Shown one piece after another: positions 20,724-28,817 of a stretch of 32,631 nucleotides of DNA. The DNA comes from Lacisediminihabitans sp. Its GTDB lineage: Bacteria > Actinomycetota > Actinomycetes > Actinomycetales > Microbacteriaceae. The DNA is taken from contig JANYGT010000013.1 of the NCBI GenBank assembly GCA_025362355.1, forward strand, positions 1-32,631, written 5' to 3'. The notes under the pieces are model-generated. The model ran no database searches. It was given only the letters and a program-made list of their open reading frames with translations, and was not told the DNA's origin. The position numbers were made by a program, and so were the translations under genes. Position 1 is the first letter of the stretch. Every line of letters begins with the position of its first letter.

Positions 20724-23700
20724 CTACCTCGGGGTGACCGCGATCGGCTCCGTCACGGGAGCGGAGTCCACGCCGAGCATCGCCGCGATGCGGGTGGCGA
20801 CAGCATCCGGATCGCTGAAGAGCTCGAAGGCGTGCACGCGAAGGTAGTGCCAGCCCAGCCGACGCAACATGTCGGGATGCAGCCTGAGCGACTCTCGAAG
20901 ACTGGTGTCGGCGAGCACCGAATCGGTCTCGATGGTCATGCACATGCCCTGGTGGGAGGCCACGAGTCCGAGCTTTCCGCGGTGCCCGAGCGCCACCCGG
21001 AGGCCACGGAACTCGAGCCGTCGGGCGAGGTCGACGAGCATCGGGTCACGGTCATCCGGAACGTGCTCGATGCTCGTGCGGGCCTGCACGTCGGTGAGGA
21101 TCTCGGCCAGCGCGATCGCCCCGTACTTCATACGCTTCTCGTCGATGTCGCCGGCCTCGAAGCACGTCACGATGACCATGGAGCGGCGCGCGCGGGTCAT
21201 GGCGACGGCGAGGAGGCGTTCGCCGCCCTCGCGTCCGAGCGCCCCGAAGTCGGAGAGCACGCGACCGTGCGGGGTTCGTCCGTAGCCGATCGAGAAGATG
21301 ACCCGATCGCGACTCTGGGCGACGGCCTGCTCGATCGTCGTGACCGTGAACGGCTCCGTGCGGTCGCTGAGCACGAACTCGCTGAGCGCCGGATGCCCGA
21401 CCGCCGCAGCGAGGACGGCCCGCTGAACGCGCACGGCGTGCTTAGCACTCGCGGTGATCACCATGAGCGACTCCTGTGGCCGCTGCGACGCGTGTTCGAC
21501 GACGAGCTCCACCGCGCGGGCGACCTCGGCGTCGACGCTCTCGACGCCGCCGGACTCGGGGTCGGGCATCCCCGATCCGTTCTCCACGAAGTCGAGGCGG
21601 ATGCTGTTGTGCCCGAGGAAGCTGCCGGCCCACGGGAACGACTCGATCTTGCCTGCGTAGAAGCGGCGGTTGACCAGCTCGGCGAGATCCTCTCCGCCAG
21701 CACGGTAACTGCGCGTGAGCGAGAGCGTCGGAAGCAGTGTTCCGAGTCGGGCGAGCGCCGAGTCGGCGTGCAGTTCGTCGAGGGAGGTCTCGCTCGCGAC
21801 CGCGTCCTCGCCGGTGACGGCGATCGAGAATTCGCTCGGCGTCTGCGTTACCGGGTCGCCGAATGCGACGGTCTGCTTTCCGCGCCGGATCGCCCCGACG
21901 TTCTCGGCCAGAGTCGTCGCCCCGGCATCGACGAGCACGACGGTGTCGAAGCTGAGGGTCTCGGTGATCGTGCTCACCTCATAGGGCGACGCGAGCCAGA
22001 TCGGCGCGATCGTGCGCGAGAGGTGGGGGGCCGCCTCCTGCAGATCGCGCGAGTCGATGTCGCCACCACGGAGGGCGCGCTTGAGGGCGGCGGCCTCATC
22101 CGGCCAGTCGACGAGCCCGATGCTCCAATTCTCACCGAGCTGCCAGGCGAGCAGTTGTGCCCCGCTGGCGGCGTGGGCCTCGTCGACGAGACGGAAGTCC
22201 GCCTCGAGACGGTCGAGCACCGAGGTGTTCGCCCCGAGCAGCGCGCGATCGGTCTCGAGAAGGGATTCCAGGGCGGATTGCCACCACGCCAACTCGAGCT
22301 CGACGGCTACCTGGCTCTCGGGCACGTGCCGGGATGCGAGGTCGTCGAGCAGGGGGTCGAGCTGCAGTTCGCGGAGGGTCGAGCGGATCTCGACGCGCTC
22401 CTGGAGATTGTTCAGTACATCCGATTCCTCGGCGAGCGCGCCGACGAGCTCGACGAGCTCGGCCACCGGGAGGTTCATCAGCTGCGTTTCGCGGGTCGTC
22501 CCGCCGAGCGGTTCGTCGAGCGAGGTGAGATCCTGCGCGACGAGCTGGAATGCGACCTGCACATCCGCGATGCCGACCGGCACCTCCGGCGTCACGCCGA
22601 CCGCGACGAAGCGCTGCCAGAGCACGCGCTGCTGCTGGATGCGCACCAGGCTTCCGTGGACGTCGCCGACGTTCACTCCCGGACGAATGTATTCACGCGC
22701 GAGCTTCTTGAGGCGACGACGGTTGGCGCCGGACATCTGCGGGGAGTCCTTGCGCGGGGATGTCGCGGCGATCAGCTCGCTGAGCGATCGGTCGAAGACG
22801 ACCGGCTGGAACTTGTCGAGCGTGTCGCGGATGTCGACGAGGAGTCGCAGATACACGCCGAGTTCGTAGATGGTCGAGAACGGTCGCATCCGTGTTCCGG
22901 CGATGAGCGCACCCGCGTGGTCGAGCAGCCGGGGAAGCTCGGTGTGATGCAACTGCTTCGCGATGCCGTGGGCCCGCATCGCCGCCTCGCTCGTGGCGAA
23001 GGTAGCCCCGTACCAGGGGGAATCCCCCGGGCCGTAGCGGAACTCTCCGAGGGTCGCGGCCCGCACGATCGCCTCGGCGGCGCGCACGCGATCTGACGAC
23101 ATGGACTCGACCGAGGCACGCGAGAGTCGCGCGGTGGTCGCCGGCGGCGTCGGCAGCAGGGCAAGGCGGGAGAGCTCGGTGAGGCAGTCGAGAACCGACA
23201 CTCGAAGCGCCGGATCTTCTTTGGCGACCGCTCCGCGGTAGTCGAGCAGCACCTTGCGGAGGCGCACGAGCGCGTCATCGATCTCGACGACGTTCGGTTG
23301 CGCTGCCTTCTCGTTGCGGCCGATGGCGCGGATGACGTCCCGACGAAGAGAGGACGGCGAGACCGCGACGCCCGCCAGCCCGACATCCCCGAGCCGCTGC
23401 GCGATCCCGAGCAGGGAGGAGCGTCTGGCGCTGACGACGAGCACGCGCTTGTTCTGCGTGACGAGGCAGCCGAGAGCGTTGACGATGGTCTGGGTGGCGC
23501 CGGTTCCCGGAAGGGTCTTCACGACGACGGAATTTCCGGCCGCGATCTGGGCGATGACGAATTCCTGCTCAGCGTCGGCGTCGAGAAGGAGGGTGTCGGT
23601 CTCCGGCGCGCGCCGATCGGGATGCTGCGGCTCGACCGGCGCGTAGCTCTCCTGCACCGTCCACTTCGCCGAGGGATTGCCGGCAAGCGCATCGAGCACA

Positions 23701-24464
23701 GGGTGATCCAGCTTCGCGGCGTCGGCGTACATGGCGGCCGCGACATCCGCGAAGGAGGAGACGACCAGCCGCGGCTGGACGCTGAACCACTCGAGATGGG
23801 AGGTCAGACCGCGCAGCCGATCGATGACCGGGTTGGGCTTGAACGAGCCGTCCTCCTCGGCCAGCGCGACGAACGCGTGAGCGTCGAGATCGATGCCGAA
23901 CTGGGCCGTCAGAGCTCTCGACAGCGCCGGGTTGAGGAACGGCGCGCCCTTCAGGCGCACCTCGAAATCGTTGCCGTAGCGACGGATGGCTAGGGGCCGA
24001 AGCAGCACCGGCGCCCGGAACTCCTCGCCGGCATGCTGCCACTCGGCGATGCCGATGCCCAGGTGGATCGAGTCGATGCCACGGGCGGTCGCGAGTTCGA
24101 GAGACTTGTCGGCGATCTCGCCGGCAGCGAGCTTCGCGCCGCGGAGGGCCACGTCATCCCGGATCAGGCTCGAGAGGAGGGTCGTCTTGCCGGTGATGAA
24201 CTGAGCGAGTCCGCCCGGATGCGTCGCGCCGAGCTCGATCCGGGTGCGCGGACCGTCGACGAAGTGCAGGAGGGTCGAGCGACCGCCGACGGCCGCGAGC
24301 TGCGTTCGCCATCCCTGCCATGTCGGTTCCGCCACATTCGACAGCGTAAGGCTCGGATCTCCGAGAGTGATGGCATGGGGAGCCGTCACCTGGAGGGCGG
24401 GGCGGGCAGCACTGTCTGCCGGCTCCTCGAAGAAGTCGTCCTGGGATCTGCTTGCACGCCGCAC
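20724..24464 (-). CDS. Giant helicase-like protein with degenerate motifs and C-terminal REase_MTES_1575-like domain
   Basis: About 1246 residues (1254 if the GTG at 24488 is used; numbering below uses 1254). Residues 40-260 look like the N-terminal region (DUF4011-like) of a superfamily-1 helicase group. The Walker A position reads LPGTGATQT (326-334), with Ala where the catalytic Lys should be. Walker B reads VVLVDAGA (850-857), with Ala in place of Glu. Motif III reads GDPVTQTP instead of GDxxQLPP. Motif VI VAMTRARR (1095-1102) is kept. Residues 1148-1240 resemble the Vsr-like REase_MTES_1575 fold, but I see no clear D-ExK. Active relatives are suspected nucleic-acid or defence enzymes; this one looks like an intact pseudoenzyme. 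TACAGT lies 6 bases before the GTG at 24464. Confidence 0.8.
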   Translation of the reverse strand: MRRASRSQDDFFEEPADSAARPALQVTAPHAITLGDPSLTLSNVAEPTWQGWRTQLAAVGGRSTLLHFVDGPRTRIELGATHPGGLAQFITGKTTLLSSLIRDDVALRGAKLAAGEIADKSLELATARGIDSIHLGIGIAEWQHAGEEFRAPVLLRPLAIRRYGNDFEVRLKGAPFLNPALSRALTAQFGIDLDAHAFVALAEEDGSFKPNPVIDRLRGLTSHLEWFSVQPRLVVSSFADVAAAMYADAAKLDHPVLDALAGNPSAKWTVQESYAPVEPQHPDRRAPETDTLLLDADAEQEFVIAQIAAGNSVVVKTLPGTGATQTIVNALGCLVTQNKRVLVVSARRSSLLGIAQRLGDVGLAGVAVSPSSLRRDVIRAIGRNEKAAQPNVVEIDDALVRLRKVLLDYRGAVAKEDPALRVSVLDCLTELSRLALLPTPPATTARLSRASVESMSSDRVRAAEAIVRAATLGEFRYGPGDSPWYGATFATSEAAMRAHGIAKQLHHTELPRLLDHAGALIAGTRMRPFSTIYELGVYLRLLVDIRDTLDKFQPVVFDRSLSELIAATSPRKDSPQMSGANRRRLKKLAREYIRPGVNVGDVHGSLVRIQQQRVLWQRFVAVGVTPEVPVGIADVQVAFQLVAQDLTSLDEPLGGTTRETQLMNLPVAELVELVGALAEESDVLNNLQERVEIRSTLRELQLDPLLDDLASRHVPESQVAVELELAWWQSALESLLETDRALLGANTSVLDRLEADFRLVDEAHAASGAQLLAWQLGENWSIGLVDWPDEAAALKRALRGGDIDSRDLQEAAPHLSRTIAPIWLASPYEVSTITETLSFDTVVLVDAGATTLAENVGAIRRGKQTVAFGDPVTQTPSEFSIAVTGEDAVASETSLDELHADSALARLGTLLPTLSLTRSYRAGGEDLAELVNRRFYAGKIESFPWAGSFLGHNSIRLDFVENGSGMPDPESGGVESVDAEVARAVELVVEHASQRPQESLMVITASAKHAVRVQRAVLAAAVGHPALSEFVLSDRTEPFTVTTIEQAVAQSRDRVIFSIGYGRTPHGRVLSDFGALGREGGERLLAVAMTRARRSMVIVTCFEAGDIDEKRMKYGAIALAEILTDVQARTSIEHVPDDRDPMLVDLARRLEFRGLRVALGHRGKLGLVASHQGMCMTIETDSVLADTSLRESLRLHPDMLRRLGWHYLRVHAFELFSDPDAVATRIAAMLGVDSAPVTEPIAVTPR

Positions 24465-24470
24465 ACCGCC

Positions 24471-24476
24471 ACTGTA
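24471..24476 (-). promoter_or_regulatory. -10 element of the helicase-like gene
   Basis: TACAGT on the minus strand, 6 bases before the GTG at 24464, supports that start over the GTG at 24488. Confidence 0.45.
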
Positions 24477-24522
24477 GGTGCCGCGCACTCAGAAATACGG
24501 GACCCGACGGGGAGTTTCGCAG

Positions 24523-25755
24523 TTAGCCGATGCGCTCCTCGGCCAGGAGCACGCAGGTGCACAGAGCGTCGATGGCCGCTTCGAGGTCGTCGAGGGAGGG
24601 GAAGGTCGGAGCGATCCGGATGTTCGTGTCGGCCGGGTCGAGACGGTACGGGAACGCGGATCCGGCCGGTGTCACCGCGACACCGGCCTCGCCGGCGAGC
24701 CTGATCGCCAGCGACGCGGCCCCCGGCGCGACGTCGAGGTTGATGAAATAGCCGCCGAGCGGTCGCGACCAGGTCGCGCTGTCGCCGAGACGGCGCTCGA
24801 GGATGTCGAGCGCGAGGCTGAAGCGCGGGGCGACGATCTCGCGGTGGGCGCGCATGTGCTCGCGAACGCCCTCGGCGGTGCCGAAGAAGCGCAGGTGGCG
24901 CAGCTGGTTGATCTTGTCGGGCCCGATGGTCTGCGCGGAGGTATGGAGCCGCATCCACTCGACGTTCGCCGGCGAGGATCCGAAGAAGGCGACGCCGGCG
25001 CCGGGGAAGGTGATCTTCGCCGTCGAGGCGAAGACGAGCGGACGATCCGGATGCCCGGCGCGCGCGCTCATGCCGAGGATGTCGAGGGGCTGCGGCTCGT
25101 CTTCGGTGAGGTGGTGCACGACGTAGGCGTTGTCCCAGAACAGGCGGAAGTCGGGGGCCGCGGCATCCATCCCGGCGAGCGCCTCCGCTTCGTCGGCCGT
25201 GAGGGTGACCCCGGTCGGGTTCGCGTACGCCGGCACGGCCCACATGCCCTTGATCGACGGGTCGGCAGCGACGAGGTCGCGGATGGTGGCGATGTCGAGG
25301 CGGCCGTCGACGGGCGGCACCGGGATCATCCGGATTCCGAGCGCCTCGCAGATCGTGAAGTGGCGGTCGTAGCCGGGCACCGGGGCGATGAATGCGAGGC
25401 CGTCGACGTCACGCCATGGGCCGGTTCCGCCCGGAACTCCGTGCAGGAGTGCGTGAACGAACGAGTCGTGCATTATCGCGAGGCTCGCGTTGCCGTAGGC
25501 GAGCAACTGCGCCGCCGGGATGCCGAGCAGTTCGCCGAAGATCTCCCGGAGCTCTGGCAGACCGTCGGGTCCGCCGTAATTGCGGAGGTCGGTACCGCTC
25601 GCGTCGCGGAAATCCTCCGGGCCGGGGAGCATCAGCAGCGGGTTCGACAGGTCGAGCTGTGCCGGGGACGGCTTGCCCCTCGTGAGGTCGAGCTTCAGGT
25701 TCTTCGCCTTGAGGTCTGCGTACTGGTGCTCGAGCTCTGTCGTCGTTTCACTCAC
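24523..25755 (-). CDS. Type Ic aspartate aminotransferase (fold-type I PLP enzyme)
   Basis: A 410-residue aminotransferase. The opening LKLDLTRGKPSPAQLDLSNPLL is typical of the corynebacterial AspT-like group (Asp_aminotransf family). PLP-binding features are YGNASLAIMHD near residue 90, VPAYANPTGVTL (about 193-204), FWDNAYVVHHL (Asp and Tyr) and the Schiff-base Lys in FASTAKITFPGAG (about residue 250). ADTNIRIAPTFPS near the end carries the substrate-carboxylate Arg. It should transfer amino groups between aspartate or related amino acids and 2-oxoglutarate. The GTG start has TAGATT 6 bases upstream and no Shine-Dalgarno, so it is probably leaderless. The helicase-like gene follows in the same direction after 58 bp. 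Confidence 0.92.
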   Translation of the reverse strand: MSETTTELEHQYADLKAKNLKLDLTRGKPSPAQLDLSNPLLMLPGPEDFRDASGTDLRNYGGPDGLPELREIFGELLGIPAAQLLAYGNASLAIMHDSFVHALLHGVPGGTGPWRDVDGLAFIAPVPGYDRHFTICEALGIRMIPVPPVDGRLDIATIRDLVAADPSIKGMWAVPAYANPTGVTLTADEAEALAGMDAAAPDFRLFWDNAYVVHHLTEDEPQPLDILGMSARAGHPDRPLVFASTAKITFPGAGVAFFGSSPANVEWMRLHTSAQTIGPDKINQLRHLRFFGTAEGVREHMRAHREIVAPRFSLALDILERRLGDSATWSRPLGGYFINLDVAPGAASLAIRLAGEAGVAVTPAGSAFPYRLDPADTNIRIAPTFPSLDDLEAAIDALCTCVLLAEERIG

Positions 25756-25761
25756 CCGCTA

Positions 25762-25767
25762 AATCTA
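25762..25767 (-). promoter_or_regulatory. -10 element of the aminotransferase gene
   Basis: TAGATT on the minus strand, 6 bases before the GTG at 25755; leaderless pattern. Confidence 0.5.
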
Positions 25768-25785
25768 CCGCCGCCCGGGGACGCG

Positions 25786-26226
25786 CTAGTCGGTGATCGG
25801 GGTGAGCAGGAACAGCGGGATCACCCGATCCGCCTTCTTGGCGTATTCGACGTAGTCCGGCCAGGTGGCGACCGACCGCTCCCACCACAGCTCGCGTTCG
25901 GCGCCCTCGAGTTCCCGAGCAAGGTAGTCCTTCTTCACCGACCTGTCCTGAAGCTCGACGTGCGGGTTCGCCTTCAGGTTGTAATACCAGGTCGGATGCT
26001 TCGGAGCCCCGCCGAGCGACGCGACGACCGCATACTCGCCCTCGTGCTCGACCCGCATCAACGGGATCTTCCGCAGGTTGCCCGACTTCGCGCCGACCGA
26101 GGTCATCACGATGATCGGACGCCCGCGCAGCTCGTTACCCTCGGCGCCGTTCGTGGATTCGAACAGGTCGACTTGCTCGCTCGCCCAGTCGGCGGTGCCT
26201 CGTTCGTAGGTTCCGGTCAGTGGCAT
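25786..26226 (-). CDS. Deazaflavin (F420)-dependent nitroreductase-family protein, Ddn-like
   Basis: A 146-residue single-domain protein of the actinobacterial F420_H2-dependent quinone/nitro-reductase family. Diagnostic segments are IIVMTSVGAKSGNLRKIPLMRVEHEGEYAVVASLGGAPKHPTWYYNL and NPHVELQ, which form the split-barrel cofactor pocket (GAKSG, SLGGAPKHP). Members reduce quinones, nitro-compounds or other electrophiles with F420H2. The actual substrate is unknown. GGAAGGA is placed well before the ATG at 26226. The gene points towards the aminotransferase gene with 30 bp between but that gene seems to have its own promoter. Presence implies the host makes F420. Confidence 0.92.
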   Translation of the reverse strand: MPLTGTYERGTADWASEQVDLFESTNGAEGNELRGRPIIVMTSVGAKSGNLRKIPLMRVEHEGEYAVVASLGGAPKHPTWYYNLKANPHVELQDRSVKKDYLARELEGAERELWWERSVATWPDYVEYAKKADRVIPLFLLTPITD

Positions 26227-26335
26227 GGGGAATCCTTCCGTGTGGTGGTGTCGAGTGGGACAACGTCGTCAGGGCGGAGGTTCTTCCCGGTCGGTACTGG
26301 CTGTGCGCTGCGCAGGGTGTCTCCGTGACGCGCGA

Positions 26336-26500
26336 GTCTCGAGGCTCGATAGAGCACTCGTCGAAAAGCCACTTTTGGGGCTCGAAATGGCGAAATCGGG
26401 CTGAAAAGTGGCTTCTCGACGCCGTTGCGGAGGCGCGCACACGGGTCAGCCGGCGCGGCCGGTCTCGACAGGCTCGACCATCGGTGATCGGTGATCGGTG
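26336..26500. repeat. Palindrome flanked by related repeats (REP/MITE-like cluster)
   Basis: The 297-bp spacer 26227-26523 has no gene. CGTCGAAAAGCCACTTTT (26359-26376) and AAAAGTGGCTTCTCGACG (26404-26421) are inverted copies matching at 17 of 18 positions with a 27-bp spacer. Outside lie GTCTCGAGGCTCGA (26336-26349) and the similar GGTCTCGACAGGCTCGACC (26461-26479). The latter resembles a dispersed motif I associate with Microbacteriaceae intergenic regions. Three exact ATCGGTG units follow (26480-26500). Confidence 0.65.
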
Positions 26501-26523
26501 ATGAGGCCGGTCGAGATCCGCAC

Positions 26524-27837
26524 TCAGCCGAGCGCGATCAGTTCGGTCGGATCGGCGAGCACCCGCGCGACATCCGCGAGGAATCCGGATCCCTCGAAGC
26601 CGTCTACCAGGCGGTGGTCGAACGAGAGGCTCAAAGTCAGCACCGAGCGCAACGCGATCTCGTCGCGGTACTCCCAGGGCTGCCTGCGGATCGCCCCGAC
26701 GCAGAGGATGCCGGCCTCGCCCGGATTGATGATCGGGGTGCCGGTGTCGATGCCGAATCCGCCGATGTTCGTGATGGTGATCGTTCCGCCCGAGAATTCG
26801 GAGAGCTCCGTCTTGCCGTCGCGGGCGCGCTCGGTGAGCCCGGAAAGGGCTTCCGCGAGCTCGACGAGGGTGAGACCGGCGGCATCCTTGACGTTCGGCA
26901 CCATGAGTCCGCGCGGCGTGGCGACGGCGATACCGAGGTTCACCTCGCGACGGGTGACGATCTCCTGCGCGGCCTCATCCCAGCGGGATCCGAGTTCCGG
27001 ATGCCTCTCCAGCGCGAACAGCAGCGCCTTCGAGACGATGAGCAGCGGCGTCACCTTTCGGCCGGAGAATGCCGGATGCGCGCGCAGCTTCTCGACGAGC
27101 TCGACGGTCGGCGTGACGTCGACGGTCACGAACTCGGTGACGTGCGGCGCCGTGAAGGCGCTCGACACCATCGCTGCCGCGGTGCGTTTGCGCAGACCGC
27201 TGATCGGGACGCGGGTCTCGTCGTGCCCATCTCTCGAGGGGGTGGACGATGTCGCGGTGGGCGCAGAAGCGGCCTCGACATCCGCCCGCGTGATCACGCC
27301 GTTCGCGCCGGTGCCGGTGAGGTTCGAGAGCTCGAGCCCGCGTTCCTTGGCAAGGCGACGAACGGGAGGCTTGGCAGCCACGGTTGCGCTGACAGCCGGC
27401 TGCTCGACCGGCACCGCACGCTGTCGCTGCGCGTGCCGCCGCTTTCGTGCCCCGGTGCGCGAGTCCCCGTCGCCAGGCCCGTAACCGACGAGCATCGACG
27501 AGCGGCCCTCGTCATCCGGCGCCTCGGTACGCGCGTCGATCGACGCATCCGGCGTCTCGGGAGGCATCTCGACCATCGCGGGGACATCGGCTCCCTCGAA
27601 CGTGATGATCGCGGTGCCGACGGTGACGGTCTCCCCCTCGGAGACTCGAAGCTTCGCAACCACTCCGACCACCGGCGAGGGAAGCTCGACCAGTGCCTTC
27701 GCCGTCTCGACCTCGCAGATGATCTGGTTGAGGGTGACGGAATCGCCCGGAGCGACCATCCACCGCACGATCTCGGCGTCGGCGAGGCCCTCGCCGAGAT
27801 CTGGCAGTCTGAACTCAGTCGACCCGGCCTCGCCCAT
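26524..27837 (-). CDS. bkdC: Dihydrolipoamide acyltransferase (E2) of branched-chain 2-oxoacid dehydrogenase
   Basis: A 437-residue E2. Residues 8-82 form one lipoyl domain with the lipoylated Lys47 in VETAKALVELPS. A Pro/Ala/Asp-rich linker follows. The peripheral-subunit-binding domain KPPVRRLAKERGLELSNLTGTGANG lies at about 150-175. The catalytic domain ends with LSFDHRLVDG (His408, Asp412) for acyl transfer to CoA. It is third gene after E1alpha and E1beta. Its ATG overlaps the E1beta stop (TGATG); a GTG one codon earlier is possible. A pyruvate dehydrogenase role is less likely, because actinobacteria typically use a homodimeric E1 for pyruvate and because an AsnC-type regulator faces the operon. 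No E3 gene is present here. Confidence 0.93.
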   Translation of the reverse strand: MGEAGSTEFRLPDLGEGLADAEIVRWMVAPGDSVTLNQIICEVETAKALVELPSPVVGVVAKLRVSEGETVTVGTAIITFEGADVPAMVEMPPETPDASIDARTEAPDDEGRSSMLVGYGPGDGDSRTGARKRRHAQRQRAVPVEQPAVSATVAAKPPVRRLAKERGLELSNLTGTGANGVITRADVEAASAPTATSSTPSRDGHDETRVPISGLRKRTAAAMVSSAFTAPHVTEFVTVDVTPTVELVEKLRAHPAFSGRKVTPLLIVSKALLFALERHPELGSRWDEAAQEIVTRREVNLGIAVATPRGLMVPNVKDAAGLTLVELAEALSGLTERARDGKTELSEFSGGTITITNIGGFGIDTGTPIINPGEAGILCVGAIRRQPWEYRDEIALRSVLTLSLSFDHRLVDGFEGSGFLADVARVLADPTELIALG

Positions 27838-28817
27838 CACTCCACCGCCAGCGAACGGTCGATCGCGTCGAGCACCCGATCGACGTCTGGGAGGTAATAC
27901 TGCTCGACTTTCGACGGTGGGTACGGCGTCGCGTACCCGCCGACCCTCAGCACGGGTGCCTCCAGCTGGAAGAAGCAGCGTTCCGAGATGCGGGCGGCGA
28001 TCTCCGCGCCGATTCCGAGGAACACGGACGCCTCGTGCACGACAACCAGGCGTCCCGTCTTCGCGACCGAGCGATCGATCGTGTCGAAGTCGATCGGCGA
28101 GAGAGATCGGAGGTCGATGACCTCGATCGAGGTGCCTTCACTCGCCGCCTCTTTCGCGGCGGCGAGCGCGGTGGCGACCATGGGCCCGTAGGCGACGACC
28201 GTCAGATCGGAGCCGGCGATGACCACCCTCGCGTCGTAGAGGCCGACCGTCGGGGCTGCGTCGAGGTCGACATCCGCCCGATCCCAGTAGCGCCGCTTCG
28301 GCTCGAAGAAGAGCACCGGATCGTCGGAGCGGATCGCCTGCTGGATCATGCCGAACGCGTCATCCGGATTCGAGCAGGTGACGACGCGAAGCCCCGCGGT
28401 GTGCGCGAAGTAGGCCTCGGGCGACTCGGAGTGGTGCTCGACCGCGCCGATGCCTCCGCCGTAGGGAACCCGGATGGTGAGCGGTACGGTGACCGCCCCC
28501 TCCGTGCGGGTGTGGATCTTGGCCAGCTGCGAGACGATCTGGTCGAACGCCGGGTAGATGAATCCGTCGAACTGGATCTCGCAGACCGGACGGTAGCCGC
28601 GCATCGCGAGGCCGATGGCCGTGCCGATGATGCCGGATTCGGCGAGCGGGGTGTCGACGACCCGATCGGCGCCGAACTCGGCCTGCAGCTGGTCGGTCAC
28701 CCGGAAGACGCCACCGAGGCGCCCGATGTCCTCGCCCATCAGCATCACCCGATCGTCATCGTCGAGCGAGCGGCGCAGCCCGGCGTTGAGCGCTTTCGCC
28801 ATCGAGAGAGTGGTCAC
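27837..28817 (-). CDS. bkdB: 2-oxoacid dehydrogenase E1 beta subunit
   Basis: A 326-residue E1beta, standard length. The N-terminus SMAKALNAGLRRSLDDDDRVMLMGEDIGRLGGVFRVT and the segment VDTPLAESGIIGTAIGLAMRGYRPVCEIQF are diagnostic for the transketolase-like pyrimidine-binding domain. The C-terminal domain has VEQYYLPDVDRVLDAI. It pairs with E1alpha as an alpha2beta2 tetramer that decarboxylates branched-chain 2-oxoacids with thiamine diphosphate. The GTG at 28817 overlaps the E1alpha stop (GTGA) and is preferred; an ATG five codons later is an alternative. The longer upstream frame overlaps E1alpha and is not coding. Confidence 0.94.
   Translation of the reverse strand: MTTLSMAKALNAGLRRSLDDDDRVMLMGEDIGRLGGVFRVTDQLQAEFGADRVVDTPLAESGIIGTAIGLAMRGYRPVCEIQFDGFIYPAFDQIVSQLAKIHTRTEGAVTVPLTIRVPYGGGIGAVEHHSESPEAYFAHTAGLRVVTCSNPDDAFGMIQQAIRSDDPVLFFEPKRRYWDRADVDLDAAPTVGLYDARVVIAGSDLTVVAYGPMVATALAAAKEAASEGTSIEVIDLRSLSPIDFDTIDRSVAKTGRLVVVHEASVFLGIGAEIAARISERCFFQLEAPVLRVGGYATPYPPSKVEQYYLPDVDRVLDAIDRSLAVE

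Noticed and set aside
20832-23096. A 754-codon open frame on the + strand opposite the helicase-like gene
   Set aside because: It is Arg/Glu/Asp-rich with no domain; it mirrors the real minus-strand gene, a common effect of GC-rich codon bias.
24478-26328. A 616-codon + strand frame across the aminotransferase and Ddn-like genes
   Set aside because: It spans two recognisable minus-strand genes and their intergenic gap, and its composition is that of an antisense shadow.
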